Counted from the stretch's first letter, positions 1 through 9,329 are shown. The stretch is 64,000 bases of DNA from Sediminitomix flava (GCF_003149185.1 NZ_QGDO01000007.1:246190-310189), one strand, 5' to 3'. Made by a program: numbers and translations. The notes: generated by a model not told the origin, from the sequence alone.

Positions 1-2
1 AA

Positions 3-338
3 GTTCCATTATATCAAGTTCGAGATGGTAATATCCAAGAAATTAAAGGGAGTGTTTACCCAATAGGTGACGCGCGTCAGTTAGATAAGAAATATGAAAC
101 TATAAATATTGATCTCAGAACTGAGGATACATATTATTTAGCTTCAGATGGCTTCCAAGACCAATTTGGAGGAGATAAAGATCGTAAGTTTATGAAAAAG
201 AAGTTCAGAGAACTACTTCATTCTTATGAAGGTATGTCTATGAATGTTCAAAGACGAAGATTGGAACAAACCTACAATAGCTGGAAGGGAAGTCAATCTC
301 AAACAGATGACATTATCGTGGTTGGTGTTAAAATATAA
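3..338 (+). CDS. SpoIIE/PP2C-type serine phosphatase, C-terminal part (5' end outside window)
   Basis: The reading frame is open from base 3 to a TAA at 336-338, giving 111 residues. It reads ...YYLASDGFQDQFGG... and ends in SQTDDIIVVGVKI. Both are typical of the C-terminal half of SpoIIE-family (PP2C-like) phosphatases: the first Asp of the SDG motif and the DD pair near the end bind the catalytic metals. In Bacteroidota such domains usually end two-component or TPR sensor proteins, but the sensor part lies outside the window, so the input signal cannot be told. A strong hairpin follows the stop, so transcription ends here. Confidence 0.85.
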   Translation, partial: VPLYQVRDGNIQEIKGSVYPIGDARQLDKKYETINIDLRTEDTYYLASDGFQDQFGGDKDRKFMKKKFRELLHSYEGMSMNVQRRRLEQTYNSWKGSQSQTDDIIVVGVKI

Positions 339-349
339 TGTAATAGTAA

Positions 350-378
350 GGCTTGTAATTAAATTACAAGCCTTTTTT
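350..378. terminator. bidirectional intrinsic terminator
   Basis: A perfect 11-bp stem (GGCTTGTAATT, one-base loop, AATTACAAGCC) is followed by TTTTTT. It sits between two convergent genes, the phosphatase on the plus strand and the recombinase on the minus strand, and can serve both. Confidence 0.85.
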
Positions 379-381
379 ATG

Positions 382-1791
382 TTACCATGTTTCTTTCATC
401 TTCTTTATTTCATCTTCTGACATTTCATACACTCTTTGCATGGTGTCAGATAGTTTGTCTGCTAAGTAATATTTTTCAGTTACATCAACAGATTCATGAC
501 ACAGTAATTTACTAGTCATGAGTAATCCATATTTGTCTATTGTATTATATGCAAAAGTATGCCTTAGGCTATGTAATGAAATAGGGTAATGTTTACCATG
601 TTTCCATACTTCTTTCAGCTCTATTCGTTTTAAAAAATTGCTAAAGTGAGCAGACATTGAAGAGCTATTTTCTCCTTTAAATCCTAAAATTCGGTCATTA
701 CTTTTTATCGAATGCTTTTTAATATAGTCTTCTAAAAGGTTAGAAAGGGTAGGCGGCATTGGTAATGTCCGTTTATTATTCTTTCCCTTAAGCCACAAAT
801 CTACCTTATTATATTCGAAGTTGATATCTGAAGGAGTGAGGTGCAACATGCTAGAAGCTCTTAATCCCATTTGAAGCCCCAACTGTATGATAAGTGTCTG
901 TTTTTCATCCGCCTCATTTAGCATTTTATAAATATAATTCTCTGGTATAGCAATCCTTACGATACTTTCTTCATCATCTTGTTTTGGTTTTAGATTTAAA
1001 ATCCGTTTGATTTCTTCAGATGATCTATGAAAGTTTTGACCTCTCTCATTATAAGGTGTTTCTGCCTCTAAGTTTTCTAGATAGAACTGACAAAACACTT
1101 TAATCCATTTTAGATACTTATTTAAAGAGCTGACTTTAAGGTGATTCTTTGACTCAAGATATTCGTTAACTAACAGAACGGTTATTTGAAAATTCTCATT
1201 TTGTTTTATTCTTACCCAATCTAAAAATTTTGAAACGATATCCGTAGCGTCCTTTGGGTACTTCGTTTCTCTTGTAAGTTTGGAATGTGTCTTTAACCAA
1301 GCTTTAAATGCAGATAGGATAGGGGTTTCTTTTATCAATTGCTGGGCAGACTGATCTTGACTAACCCTTTGTATTTGTTGTTGAGTAAGCCAAGGTATAA
1401 AGCCCTTCAATTCAGGGTATTTTCTATATGAAGAATGATAAGCCTTGAAATTGTATAATCTATTCTGTGTAAAGTCTCCTCGTTCAACTTTTACTTCTAA
1501 ATAATTCACATAGCCATTGAAGCTCGTTACAGGATCTTGAATATAACCCCTTTGATATTCAATTAGATATAATAGAAAGTGTTTTAAGTTCGATTTTGCT
1601 TTGGCAAGTAAGTCTTTGTTTACCCTTACAATTTCAGATGTGTATTCCTCTGAACCTTCAGATAGTTGAATTACTAAATAGTCGTGATAAAGTGTTATTA
1701 CATCTTCTATATACCAAGCGACACTATTCTGTAAAGGTGAAAGTTCATTTGTTAATGCATTTGTATTTAAAGTGGTTAGTGAATCGTTCAT
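382..1791 (-). CDS. tyrosine recombinase / site-specific integrase
   Basis: This is a 469-residue protein with a complete tyrosine-recombinase catalytic set in its C-terminal third: Arg in QMGLRASSML, HSLRHTF (HxxR), the later His in LLCHESVDVTEKYYL, and the nucleophile Tyr in EKYYL. The N-terminal 250 residues include a SAM-like core-binding region. Its C terminus resembles that of the recombinase at 46571-48277 (shared pattern SKLL-H---TEK-YL-DKL---VY). It stands alone with no mobile cargo beside it, so it is either a remnant of an element or a domesticated recombinase. Length and motifs do not match XerC/XerD (about 300 aa) or IntI (about 320-340 aa). A near-palindrome lies 125 bp upstream. 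Confidence 0.88.
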   Translation of the reverse strand: MNDSLTTLNTNALTNELSPLQNSVAWYIEDVITLYHDYLVIQLSEGSEEYTSEIVRVNKDLLAKAKSNLKHFLLYLIEYQRGYIQDPVTSFNGYVNYLEVKVERGDFTQNRLYNFKAYHSSYRKYPELKGFIPWLTQQQIQRVSQDQSAQQLIKETPILSAFKAWLKTHSKLTRETKYPKDATDIVSKFLDWVRIKQNENFQITVLLVNEYLESKNHLKVSSLNKYLKWIKVFCQFYLENLEAETPYNERGQNFHRSSEEIKRILNLKPKQDDEESIVRIAIPENYIYKMLNEADEKQTLIIQLGLQMGLRASSMLHLTPSDINFEYNKVDLWLKGKNNKRTLPMPPTLSNLLEDYIKKHSIKSNDRILGFKGENSSSMSAHFSNFLKRIELKEVWKHGKHYPISLHSLRHTFAYNTIDKYGLLMTSKLLCHESVDVTEKYYLADKLSDTMQRVYEMSEDEIKKMKETW

Positions 1792-2181
1792 TTTCTCTCA
1801 ATTGGCTTATTCATATCAAATCTACAAATAAAAATATCATATCTGAACTACAAAAACTCTAAAAAAATAATATTTCACATTATTAAACATATGATTAATA
1901 TTACATTATCAAATATGCGTTATACCGCGTACGCGATAACGCACATATCTAATTATTATATTAATTATTCTTACATTATAAACTTCCTAGAGGAAGGTAT
2001 ATGTAAGGTTGGTTAATTGTATAAATGATTCTAATTATTGGGGACTCTATTTATAAACAGAAATTGACAGGTATTTAGATTTTTTAAGGAATGATCGCTA
2101 CTATTTAGTATTAACATTTTATACAAATGCATTAACATTTAGTGAACGTAAATTAGGTCATGTATTTTTGGGTATAAAAAA
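1792..2181. other. AT-rich non-coding region upstream of recombinase
   Basis: About 390 bp without a credible gene. It contains the palindrome at 1917-1942 described separately and otherwise very AT-rich sequence. The recombinase promoter must lie in its left part. Confidence 0.6.
1917..1942. repeat. imperfect palindrome, possible recombinase or regulator binding site
   Basis: Arms GCGTTAT and ATAACGC enclose the perfect palindrome CGCGTACGCG. The GC-rich core stands out in a very AT-rich intergenic region directly upstream of a tyrosine recombinase gene. It could be a recombinase core site, an operator or a chance structure; the sequence alone does not decide. Confidence 0.45.
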
Positions 2182-2212
2182 AGACCACTGGTCGTCACCA
2201 GTGGTCTTTTTT
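2182..2212. terminator. terminator of accBC
   Basis: AGACCACTGGT and ACCAGTGGTCT form an 11-bp stem with a 4-nt loop, flanked by A-runs and T-runs on either side. It lies 24 bp past the accC stop codon and works on the minus strand, possibly on both. Confidence 0.85.
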
Positions 2213-2235
2213 ATATTAATTTATGTTACTCTCTA

Positions 2236-3579
2236 TTAAAGAGTTTCATAAGAGTTTTCATCTAGGAATTTCGTTGTAAAATCTCCTGATTTGAATTGCT
2301 CATTATCCATTAGTTTCAAATGGAATGGTATCGTTGTTTTAATACCTTCAATCACAAACTCTTTCAAAGCACGTTTCATACGCGTTACAACTTCTTCACG
2401 AGTTGGAGCTTTCACAATAAGCTTTGCAATCATTGAATCATAGTTTGGAGGAATTACGTAGCCTGCGTATACATGGCTATCTACTCTAACTCCCAATCCA
2501 CCAGGGAAATGCAATGATTCAATTTTACCAGGTGACGGACGGAAATCATTAGCTGGATCTTCAGCATTAATACGACATTCCATCACGCACATTTGTGGTT
2601 CTTGGTTTCCAACAGTAAGTTCCACTCCTGCTGCTGCTTTGATTTGTTCTTTAATCAAATCAACATCAGTAGCTTCTTCTGTCACAGGGTGTTCCACTTG
2701 AATACGAGTATTCATCTCCATGAAATAGAAATCTCCGTATTTATCAAGCAAGAATTCAACAGTACCAGCTCCTTCGTAATTGATGGCTTTAGCACCTGCG
2801 ATAGCTGCAGCACCCATCTTTTCTCTAATTTCAGGAGTCAAAGCTGGAGAAGGTGTTTCTTCTACTAACTTTTGGTGTCTACGCTGGATAGAACAATCAC
2901 GTTCCGACAAGTGGAAAGCGTTTCCGTGAGCATCTCCAAGTACTTGAATTTCAACGTGACGAGGTTCAACTACGAATTTCTCAAGGTACATACCGTCATT
3001 ACCAAATGCAGCACCAGCCTCTTGACGAGCACTGTCCCAAGCTTTTTGGAATTCAGATGGTTCGTTTACGATACGCATACCTCTACCACCACCACCAGCA
3101 GTAGCTTTCAAAATTACTGGATAGCCAACTACCTCTGCAACTTCAAGACCTTGTTGAACTGAGTCAAGCAATCCGTCAGAACCAGGAATTGTTGGTACAC
3201 CAGCTGCTTTCATTGTTGCTTTAGCTGTTGCTTTATCACCCATTCCTAGGATCATTTCAGCATCTGCACCAATAAATTTAATGTTATTCTCCTCACAAAT
3301 TTTAGAGAATTTGTCATTCTCAGCTAAGAATCCATATCCAGGGTGGATTGCATCAGAATTTGTAATTTCTGCTGCTGCAATGATTCTTTGAATATCCAAG
3401 TATGACTGTGGACTTGGGGCTGGTCCTATACAAACAGCTTCATCTGCAAATTTCACATGAAGACTGTTTTTATCTGCTGTAGAATAAACCGCTACTGACT
3501 TAATTCCCATTTCGGAACAAGCACGGATTACTCTTAATGCGATCTCTCCCCTATTCGCAACTAATATTTTCTTAAACAC
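2236..3579 (-). CDS. accC: acetyl-CoA carboxylase, biotin carboxylase subunit
   Basis: This protein uses ATP to carboxylate the biotin on AccB with bicarbonate, the first half-reaction of malonyl-CoA synthesis for fatty acids. Its 447 residues match the family length. Visible motifs are the N-terminal [17 protein letters not shown] nucleotide-binding fold, the ATP-grasp glycine loop [25 protein letters not shown], and the active-site [14 protein letters not shown]. It lies 52 bp downstream of accB and is clearly co-transcribed with it; a hairpin follows the stop. Assignment as a free-standing AccC rather than a pyruvate carboxylase fragment follows from the length and from the neighbouring separate accB. 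Confidence 0.97.
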   Translation of the reverse strand: MFKKILVANRGEIALRVIRACSEMGIKSVAVYSTADKNSLHVKFADEAVCIGPAPSPQSYLDIQRIIAAAEITNSDAIHPGYGFLAENDKFSKICEENNIKFIGADAEMILGMGDKATAKATMKAAGVPTIPGSDGLLDSVQQGLEVAEVVGYPVILKATAGGGGRGMRIVNEPSEFQKAWDSARQEAGAAFGNDGMYLEKFVVEPRHVEIQVLGDAHGNAFHLSERDCSIQRRHQKLVEETPSPALTPEIREKMGAAAIAGAKAINYEGAGTVEFLLDKYGDFYFMEMNTRIQVEHPVTEEATDVDLIKEQIKAAAGVELTVGNQEPQMCVMECRINAEDPANDFRPSPGKIESLHFPGGLGVRVDSHVYAGYVIPPNYDSMIAKLIVKAPTREEVVTRMKRALKEFVIEGIKTTIPFHLKLMDNEQFKSGDFTTKFLDENSYETL

Positions 3580-3631
3580 AATGATGGTCGTTTGTTCAAA
3601 AAATGGAAAGTTTAAATATCACTTTCCTTAA

Positions 3632-4150
3632 TTATGAAGGGTCAACTAAGAATAGTGGCTGATCATATTCAACTGGAGTTGCGTTATCTACCAAGATTTT
3701 AACAATCTTACCAGAAACTTCTGACTCAATTTCGTTGAATAACTTCATAGCTTCAATGATACAAACTACTTCTCCAGATTTAACTGTATCTCCAACCTCT
3801 TTAAATTGAGGTGAATCTGGATTTGGTGAAGTATAGAAAGTACCAATCATTGGTGACTTAATCGTAATATAATTATCTGAATTGTCAGATTCTGTAGATA
3901 CAACTGGTGCAGGAGCTGGAGCGGCAGTTTCAACAACTGGTGCAGCTACAGGAGCGGATGCAACTGGTGCTGCTGCTACAGGAGCTGGAGCTGGCGCAGC
4001 TCTAAATAAAGAATTATCTGAAGATGCTGCTGCAACTGTATCCGCATCTCTTTTAATATGTAATTTAATTTCTGAAGTCTCAAGGTTAACTTGATTTAAA
4101 CCTGAGTTAGCAATAAAGCTGATTAAATCCTTAATTTCTAAAGCGTTCAT
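3632..4150 (-). CDS. accB: acetyl-CoA carboxylase biotin carboxyl carrier protein
   Basis: A 172-residue carrier that swings biotin between the biotin carboxylase and the carboxyltransferase. The C-terminal lipoyl/biotinyl domain (about residues 95-172) holds the biotinylated Lys in EAMKLFNE. It is preceded by an Ala/Pro/Val-rich flexible linker (about residues 50-85), and the N-terminal [24 protein letters not shown] helix is typical of AccB. The gene is followed directly by accC. A terminator hairpin upstream (4191-4228) separates it from efp, so accBC probably has its own promoter between about 4150 and 4190. The antisense Ala-rich frame here is only a shadow of the linker. Confidence 0.97.
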   Translation of the reverse strand: MNALEIKDLISFIANSGLNQVNLETSEIKLHIKRDADTVAAASSDNSLFRAAPAPAPVAAAPVASAPVAAPVVETAAPAPAPVVSTESDNSDNYITIKSPMIGTFYTSPNPDSPQFKEVGDTVKSGEVVCIIEAMKLFNEIESEVSGKIVKILVDNATPVEYDQPLFLVDPS

Positions 4151-4190
4151 CTGACATCAAATAGTTGGTCTAACAAAAAAAATATAAATG

Positions 4191-4228
4191 AAAAGTCGTA
4201 AATGAATAATCCTTCATTTACGACTTTT
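4191..4228 (-). terminator. terminator after efp
   Basis: A 16-bp perfect stem, AAAAGTCGTAAATGAA and its complement, with a 6-nt loop lies 4 bp past the efp stop codon and ends in a T-run on the minus strand. Confidence 0.85.
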
Positions 4229-4231
4229 GGT

Positions 4232-4798
4232 CTATTGTTTAACTCTTTCGGAGTATGATCTATCTTCTGTATTTACCTTAATCACGTCACCTTCGTTGAT
4301 AAACAAAGGAACTTGAATAATAGCACCAGTTTCCATCGTAGCAGGTTTTGTAGCATTTGTAGCTGTATCACCTTTAACACCTGGCTCAGAATAAGTAACT
4401 GAAAGAATAACATATTGAGGCAAGTCTACACCCAATACTTTTTCTTGTTCAGCATGTACAAGAATTTCAACATCTTGTCCATCTTTCATTAAATCTGCAT
4501 TTTCAACAAGATCCTCTTCAACTGCGATCTGATCGAAAGTTTCCATATTCATGAAGTTGTATCCAAAATCATCCTTGTATACAAATTGATGAGGACGTCT
4601 CTCAATACGTGCTGTTGTAATCTTATGTCCAGAAGAGAATGTGTTATCTACTACTTTACCAGTAGAAACATTCTTAAGCTTCGTACGAACAAAAGCAGGT
4701 CCTTTACCTGGTTTTACATGTTGAAAATCAATCACCATGTAAAGACCATTGTTAAATTCTAAGCAAACACCCTTTTTAATATCTGCTGTTGTTGCCAT
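4232..4798 (-). CDS. efp: translation elongation factor P
   Basis: EF-P binds ribosomes stalled at polyproline stretches, between the P and E sites, and restores peptide-bond formation. The 188-residue length and three-domain organisation fit. The loop HVKPGKGPAFVRTKLKNV carries the Lys (in PGKG) that is modified or acts directly at the peptidyl-transferase centre. The C-terminal domain ends with the expected TEDRSYSERVKQ-type stretch. Here it lies between fabH and accB, a usual Bacteroidota arrangement. A TATATTTG -7-like box lies about 60 bp upstream (4854-4861, minus strand). Confidence 0.97.
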   Translation of the reverse strand: MATTADIKKGVCLEFNNGLYMVIDFQHVKPGKGPAFVRTKLKNVSTGKVVDNTFSSGHKITTARIERRPHQFVYKDDFGYNFMNMETFDQIAVEEDLVENADLMKDGQDVEILVHAEQEKVLGVDLPQYVILSVTYSEPGVKGDTATNATKPATMETGAIIQVPLFINEGDVIKVNTEDRSYSERVKQ

Positions 4799-4871
4799 TG
4801 TAATTCTTATTTATTTCTTAAAATTACCTTTCAATATTAATCTATCGAAGATACAAATATATCAAAGAAAA

Positions 4872-5861
4872 TTAATATGCCCACTTTACATAGACAGAAC
4901 CCCATGTAAATCCGCCTCCAAAGGCAGCTAAAACGATATTATCGCCTTTATTTAACTTATTTTCGTAATCATTTAAGCACAATGGAATCGTAGCTGCAGT
5001 AGTGTTTCCATATCTTTCGATATTCATCATTACTTTCTCTTCCCCTACTCCCATTCTTCTAGCTGTAGCATCAATGATACGTTTGTTAGCTTGATGAGGA
5101 ACTAGGTAAGCAACGTCATCACTACTCAATTTGTTGCGATCCATAATTTCTGCAGCGACATCAGCCATAGCAGTCACAGCATATTTAAATACTGTTCGAC
5201 CATCTTGTTTTGCAAAATGTTCTTTTGCCATTACAGTTTCCACAGAAGCAGGCTTAAGACTACCTCCTGCAGGCATTTTTAATGCATCAGGACCATTAAC
5301 TCCGTCTGTTTTCAAGACAAAGTCCATAATTCCTTCCTCTTCAGTTGTAGCCTCCAACAATACAGCTCCTGCTCCATCACCAAACAGAACACAAGTTGTA
5401 CGATCTGTATAATCGACAATACTAGACATCTTGTCTGCTCCAACTACAACTACTTTTTTATACTTTCCAGTTTCAATAAACTGAGAAGCTGTAGATAATG
5501 CATATACAAATCCAGAACAAGCGGCTAAAACATCATAAGAAAATGCATTTACAGCTCCTACTTGTCCTGCAATGATATTTGCTGTTGCAGGGAAAAGCAT
5601 GTCTGGAGTAACAGTTGCACAGATGATCAAATCAATTTCCTCTGGAGAAGTATTGGTTTTTTCAAGAACATCTTTAACAGCTCGAACTCCCATATAAGAG
5701 GTACCCTTCTCACCTTTAAGTATTCGACGCTCTTTGATACCTGTTCTTTCCATGATCCAAGCATCATTTGTGTCTACTAATTCTTCCAGCTCTTTATTGT
5801 CTAGAATATAATCTGGTAGAAATTTTCCTACACCTGTTATGGCTGCTCTTAGTTTAGTCAT
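4872..5861 (-). CDS. fabH: beta-ketoacyl-ACP synthase III
   Basis: FabH starts fatty-acid synthesis by condensing an acyl-CoA with malonyl-ACP. The 329-residue protein shows the thiolase-fold catalytic triad: Cys in [10 protein letters not shown], His in PHQANKRI and Asn in [10 protein letters not shown], plus the substrate-binding Arg region [10 protein letters not shown]. Its neighbours efp, accBC and rpmF-yceD form the usual lipid/translation cluster. The phosphate acyltransferase gene plsX, which often sits between rpmF and fabH in other phyla, is absent; a 330-bp gap with a terminator lies there instead. Confidence 0.97.
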   Translation of the reverse strand: MTKLRAAITGVGKFLPDYILDNKELEELVDTNDAWIMERTGIKERRILKGEKGTSYMGVRAVKDVLEKTNTSPEEIDLIICATVTPDMLFPATANIIAGQVGAVNAFSYDVLAACSGFVYALSTASQFIETGKYKKVVVVGADKMSSIVDYTDRTTCVLFGDGAGAVLLEATTEEEGIMDFVLKTDGVNGPDALKMPAGGSLKPASVETVMAKEHFAKQDGRTVFKYAVTAMADVAAEIMDRNKLSSDDVAYLVPHQANKRIIDATARRMGVGEEKVMMNIERYGNTTAATIPLCLNDYENKLNKGDNIVLAAFGGGFTWGSVYVKWAY

Positions 5862-5939
5862 CTATAAAAATTGTTTACTCCACACAAAAAACTTTAAAGC
5901 ATTTACTCCAAATCGATGTTCTGACTTGAAATATTTTGA

Positions 5940-5947
5940 CAAATGTA
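5940..5947 (-). promoter_or_regulatory. possible -7 box for fabH
   Basis: TACATTTG on the minus strand matches the Bacteroidota -7 consensus TAnnTTTG about 80 bp upstream of fabH. No convincing TTTG -33 box is seen at the expected 19-bp spacing, so this is tentative. Confidence 0.4.
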
Positions 5948-6138
5948 ACAGAATTTGACTAAAGTCAGTATCCTTAATTAAGAAATAATAATCTATGATT
6001 GATTAATATTTCAGAATACTTAGACTCGAATAGCCTACTGCCACAAATAAAATGCATCAAAATATAAATATATCAGTAACAAATACATTTTTAGCACAAC
6101 ATTGTGAAAAAATTGTAATTTAATCTTTTTGGTAAAAA

Positions 6139-6168
6139 AAAGAGGTTCTCAGTACAGAGAACCTCTTT
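6139..6168 (-). terminator. terminator after rpmF
   Basis: AAAGAGGTTCTC and GAGAACCTCTTT form a 12-bp stem with a T-run on the minus strand, 25 bp past the rpmF stop. It separates the yceD-rpmF transcript from fabH. Confidence 0.85.
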
Positions 6169-6192
6169 CATTATATAAGATATCTTGCAGAA

Positions 6193-6393
6193 TTACTCAG
6201 CAATTTCTTCTTCACTGTTATCGATAACAACGTTACCTCTGTAGTATAATTTACCTTCAGACCAGTAAGCTCTGTGCATCAAGTGCGGCTCACCAGTTGT
6301 AGGACATACTGCTACAGCTGGAAGAGTTAACTTTTGGTGAGTTCTTCTCTTATTTCTTCTTTGTTTCGATATTTTCCTTTTAGGATGTGCCAT
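6193..6393 (-). CDS. rpmF: 50S ribosomal protein L32
   Basis: A 66-residue basic protein starting [22 protein letters not shown], the diagnostic L32 N terminus. It has only one Cys ([11 protein letters not shown]), so it is the zinc-independent form. An acidic tail ending SEEEIAE is typical of Bacteroidota L32. The gene follows the yceD-like gene by 21 bp and is expected to be in the same transcript; this pairing is conserved in most bacteria. Confidence 0.97.
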   Translation of the reverse strand: MAHPKRKISKQRRNKRRTHQKLTLPAVAVCPTTGEPHLMHRAYWSEGKLYYRGNVVIDNSEEEIAE

Positions 6394-6414
6394 TATTTAA
6401 TCTTTTTTATATCG

Positions 6415-6948
6415 TTATTTAAGTTTTTTCAATTTTTCCCAACGTGGATCAATAGGTTTATCCTCTTCTTCCTCGTCTTCTTCTATTACATTTCCTGTAG
6501 AGAAATAAGCTGAAGTATCATCTTCATCCTCTACTCCATCCATGTAATCTGGATGAATTCTTCTAGTAGGCAAAGCCAACAGAATAAAATCATATAACAG
6601 TTGTTGAAGGTCAATTTCTGATTCGTTGAAAGGAATCAGGCATATTTCTTCAGAAATCTCTTCATGACGATCGCCGTATTTGAAAAAGTATTTCTCATTT
6701 ACTTTCACATCATAATCAAATGGCTCAAGACTTCGATCACAGATCAAAATCACTTTACCAGAGATTTCAATATCAACTCGTATCATCGTAGATGATTTGT
6801 CGAGCTTAACTTTAGCAATACAGTTAGCATCTTGTAAATAGTCAACTTCATATTGCTCAAAAAGCTTTAGGTCTACAGGAAATTGGTAATCATGCTTACC
6901 TTCTTTTAGACCAAAAACTTCAATCGTAAAATCACTTTTACGCTTCAC
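6415..6948 (-). CDS. yceD: YceD/DUF177 family protein
   Basis: A 177-residue protein directly upstream of rpmF, the usual place of the DUF177 (YceD) family. Members in bacteria and chloroplasts have been linked to 23S rRNA maturation or stability, but the biochemistry is not settled. Visible features are the central ICDRSLEPFDYDV segment, where the family often has a CxR/CxxC motif (here one Cys), the conserved EEEDKPIDPRWEKLKKLK C terminus, and an acidic stretch just before it. A good promoter match lies immediately upstream. Confidence 0.85.
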   Translation of the reverse strand: MKRKSDFTIEVFGLKEGKHDYQFPVDLKLFEQYEVDYLQDANCIAKVKLDKSSTMIRVDIEISGKVILICDRSLEPFDYDVKVNEKYFFKYGDRHEEISEEICLIPFNESEIDLQQLLYDFILLALPTRRIHPDYMDGVEDEDDTSAYFSTGNVIEEDEEEEDKPIDPRWEKLKKLK

Positions 6949-6967
6949 GACTGTATAATTTAGGGTG

Positions 6968-6998
6968 CAAATTTACTAATTCTATCTTCTAATGAAAA
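6968..6998 (-). promoter_or_regulatory. promoter of yceD-rpmF
   Basis: Minus strand: TTTT, 19 bp, TAAATTTG. The -7 box matches the Bacteroidota consensus TAnnTTTG exactly and the -33 box matches 3 of 4 (TTTG). It lies 20 bp upstream of the yceD start codon. Confidence 0.6.
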
Positions 6999-7102
6999 AA
7001 ATATCTATAAAAATATTTCGTTCATTCTTCAAAGATAATTATTCTTTCTTAAAAATGTATGAGATCTAGCCTACCTTTTACCTAAAAACATCACTTATCA
7101 AA

Positions 7103-7110
7103 TATCTTTG
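7103..7110 (+). promoter_or_regulatory. possible -7 box for rsmE
   Basis: TATCTTTG matches TAnnTTTG, 40 bp upstream of the rsmE ATG. The -33 element is not clear. Confidence 0.4.
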
Positions 7111-7150
7111 GCTAATTTTGGGCTATTAATTGAAAGAACAAAAATTGTCT

Positions 7151-7858
7151 ATGAGAATATTTTATGAACCATCATTATCTCCAGAGCAAACAACAATCCA
7201 TCTAAACCAAGATGATTCAAAGCATGCAATCAAGGTTTTGAGATTAAAAAATGGAGATGAAGTATTACTTACCGATGGTAAAGGATATTTTTATGAATCT
7301 GTCATTTCGGATTCTAACCCTAAAAAATGCTTATTAGAGATTGTAAAGGTTGAAAAACAAGAGAAAAACCAAAGTTATTCTGTACATATAGCTATCGCGC
7401 CTACTAAAAATATGGACAGAATTGAGTATTTTGTTGAAAAGGCTGCTGAATTTGGTATTGACCAAATCACATTCTTTACATCTAAGAATTCAGAACGAAA
7501 AGTACTAAAAGTAGATAGAATTGAAAGAATACTAGTTTCTGCAATTAAACAATCAAAAAAGGCTTATTTACCAATTATTTCAGAACTGCAGCCATTTGAA
7601 GCATGTTTGAAAAATATACAAGAAAGTGAGCGTTTTATTGCTTATGTTCCTGAAAACCCTGAACATCATTTCTTCAAAGAGTTACCAAAAAGTACGGAGA
7701 GTATCATTTTTGTAGGCCCTGAAGGAGGATTTACACCTGAAGAAATTGAATTAGCTAAATCTTACAATGTCAAACCCGTTAGTTTAGGTAATTCAAGACT
7801 TAGAACAGAAACTGCAGGAATAGCTTCTTGTCAAATTATTCACTTGAAAAACTTATAA
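7151..7858 (+). CDS. rsmE: 16S rRNA (uracil-1498-N3)-methyltransferase
   Basis: RsmE uses SAM to methylate N3 of U1498 in helix 44 of 16S rRNA. The protein shows an N-terminal PUA-like domain (MRIFYEPSLS...) and the C-terminal SPOUT knot with FVGPEGGFTPEE and LGNSRLRTETAG, both diagnostic. I chose the ATG at 7151 (235 residues, MRIFYEP), because the upstream in-frame TTG at 7130 would add a heptapeptide not expected in the family. It is divergent from yceD and lies just before the DUF4159 gene. Confidence 0.93.
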   Translation: MRIFYEPSLSPEQTTIHLNQDDSKHAIKVLRLKNGDEVLLTDGKGYFYESVISDSNPKKCLLEIVKVEKQEKNQSYSVHIAIAPTKNMDRIEYFVEKAAEFGIDQITFFTSKNSERKVLKVDRIERILVSAIKQSKKAYLPIISELQPFEACLKNIQESERFIAYVPENPEHHFFKELPKSTESIIFVGPEGGFTPEEIELAKSYNVKPVSLGNSRLRTETAGIASCQIIHLKNL

Positions 7859-7869
7859 CCAATAGATTT

Positions 7870-8541
7870 ATGAAATACATCCGCACACTAATTTTATTGT
7901 CTTTATTTATATTCTCTGCTGTAGGAATTTCTTTTGCTCAAAACTCAGCATATAAAATTGCTAAGCTAAAATACAATGGAGGCGGTGATTGGTATGCGAA
8001 TAAAACGGCTCTTCCAAATCTTATAGATTATTGTAATACATATTTGGGAACAAACATCGCTGTAGAAGAAGAGGTCGTAGAAGTCGGAAGTAATGAGCTT
8101 TTCTCCTATCCTTATGTGTATATGACTGGTCACGGTAATGTCGTTCTTTCGGAAATAGAAGCTCAAAACCTTAGAAACTATCTGATATCTGGTGGTTTTT
8201 TGCACATAGATGACAATTATGGCTTGGACAAATTCATTCGCATAGAGATGAAAAAGGTCTTTCCTGAATTAGAATTTGTTGAATTACCATTCGATCATCC
8301 GATATATCACATGAAATATGACTTCCCAAATGGATTACCTAAAATTCATGAACATGACGGAAAGTCTCCTCAAGGCTTCGGGTTAATATATGAGGGAAGA
8401 CTTATCTGTTTTTATACTTATGAGTCTGATCTAGGGAATGGATGGGAAGATCAAGTTGTCCATGGAGATCCTGAAGAAATAAGACAACAAGCACTTAAAA
8501 TGGGTGCTAATATCATCTCATTTGCTTGTATGAACTACTAA
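7870..8541 (+). CDS. exported DUF4159 protein
   Basis: A 223-residue protein starting at the ATG at 7870 (MKYIRTLILLSLFIFSAVGISFAQ), a clear signal peptide with cleavage expected after FAQ. The body matches the DUF4159 pattern: YNGGGDWYANKTALPNLIDY, YVYMTGHGN, LRNYLISGGFLHIDDNYG and the final ANIISFACMNY. The fold is thought to resemble class-I glutamine amidotransferase-like or VWA-associated periplasmic domains, but no reaction is known. The gene starts 11 bp after rsmE and is probably co-transcribed; a terminator follows. Confidence 0.85.
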   Translation: MKYIRTLILLSLFIFSAVGISFAQNSAYKIAKLKYNGGGDWYANKTALPNLIDYCNTYLGTNIAVEEEVVEVGSNELFSYPYVYMTGHGNVVLSEIEAQNLRNYLISGGFLHIDDNYGLDKFIRIEMKKVFPELEFVELPFDHPIYHMKYDFPNGLPKIHEHDGKSPQGFGLIYEGRLICFYTYESDLGNGWEDQVVHGDPEEIRQQALKMGANIISFACMNY

Positions 8542-8578
8542 TTAATCGATCAAAATTAGTCTATTAAAGACCGTAATG

Positions 8579-8616
8579 ATCCCTGCATCTATAAAAAAAG
8601 ATGTAGGGATTTTTTA
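8579..8616 (+). terminator. terminator after DUF4159 gene
   Basis: ATCCCTGCATCT pairs with AGATGTAGGGAT (one G-T pair) across an A-rich loop and is followed by six T residues. Confidence 0.85.
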
Positions 8617-8684
8617 TATTTTTTATTTGATTTTTAATAGTACATAAAATGTATGTAGTTTGTCTTTAATAATAAAGGCTGAGT

Positions 8685-9329
8685 ATGATTAAGAAGACTA
8701 ATTACTTTTTTAGAAAAATATTATACCCACAGCTTACTTGGAAAGTAGAAACTGACTCAAAAGAAATTTATTTAACCTTTGATGACGGGCCTATTCCAAG
8801 AGTAACTGAATGGGTTTTGAAAACATTGAAAGAATATAATGCAAAAGCTACTTTCTTTTGTGTAGGAGATAATATTAGAAAACATCCAGATGTTTTTAAG
8901 AAAGTTCTAAATGATGGACATGCAATAGGGAATCACACATTTAATCACTTAAAGGGTTGGACGACTCTTAATGATCATTACTTTGAAAATATAAGTCTAT
9001 GTCAATCTGAAATGACTAAATACGTTCAACCTAAAGGAAAACCTCTGTTTAGGCCTCCTCATGGTCAGATTACCTATCCACAAATAACACAGCTTACCGA
9101 TGAATATGAAATAATTATGTGGCATGTGTTAACCATGGACTACGAAAGTAAGTTAGATGAAGAAAAGTGCTTAGATTCAGCGATTAAAAACACTGAAAAG
9201 GGTTCAATTGTTGTTTTTCATGACAGCCTGAAGGCAGAAAAGAACCTTTATTATGTTCTTCCTCGTTTTTTACAATACTTTAAGAATAAAGGATATAAGT
9301 TTAATAAAATGCCAACTAATACTATCTAA
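8685..9329 (+). CDS. polysaccharide deacetylase (NodB domain)
   Basis: A 214-residue carbohydrate esterase family 4 protein that removes N- or O-acetyl groups from peptidoglycan or other polysaccharides. All NodB motifs are visible: motif 1 TFDDGP (metal and catalytic Asp), motif 2 GNHTFNH (metal His pair), motif 3 RPPHG, motif 4 around MWHVLTMDYES and motif 5 VVFHDS (catalytic His). No signal peptide or membrane segment is evident (MIKKTNYFFRKILYPQLTWKVE). It is a single-gene unit between terminators and intergenic gaps. Confidence 0.92.
   Translation: MIKKTNYFFRKILYPQLTWKVETDSKEIYLTFDDGPIPRVTEWVLKTLKEYNAKATFFCVGDNIRKHPDVFKKVLNDGHAIGNHTFNHLKGWTTLNDHYFENISLCQSEMTKYVQPKGKPLFRPPHGQITYPQITQLTDEYEIIMWHVLTMDYESKLDEEKCLDSAIKNTEKGSIVVFHDSLKAEKNLYYVLPRFLQYFKNKGYKFNKMPTNTI

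Noticed and set aside
382..1791. Identifying this recombinase as the integron integrase IntI
   Set aside because: It is far longer than IntI, lies 52 kb from the array, and I see no IntI-specific insert.
1596..1862. 88-residue plus-strand frame in recombinase
   Set aside because: Antisense of the recombinase N terminus.
3882..4094. Ala/Gly/Thr-rich plus-strand reading frame
   Set aside because: Antisense shadow of the AccB linker.
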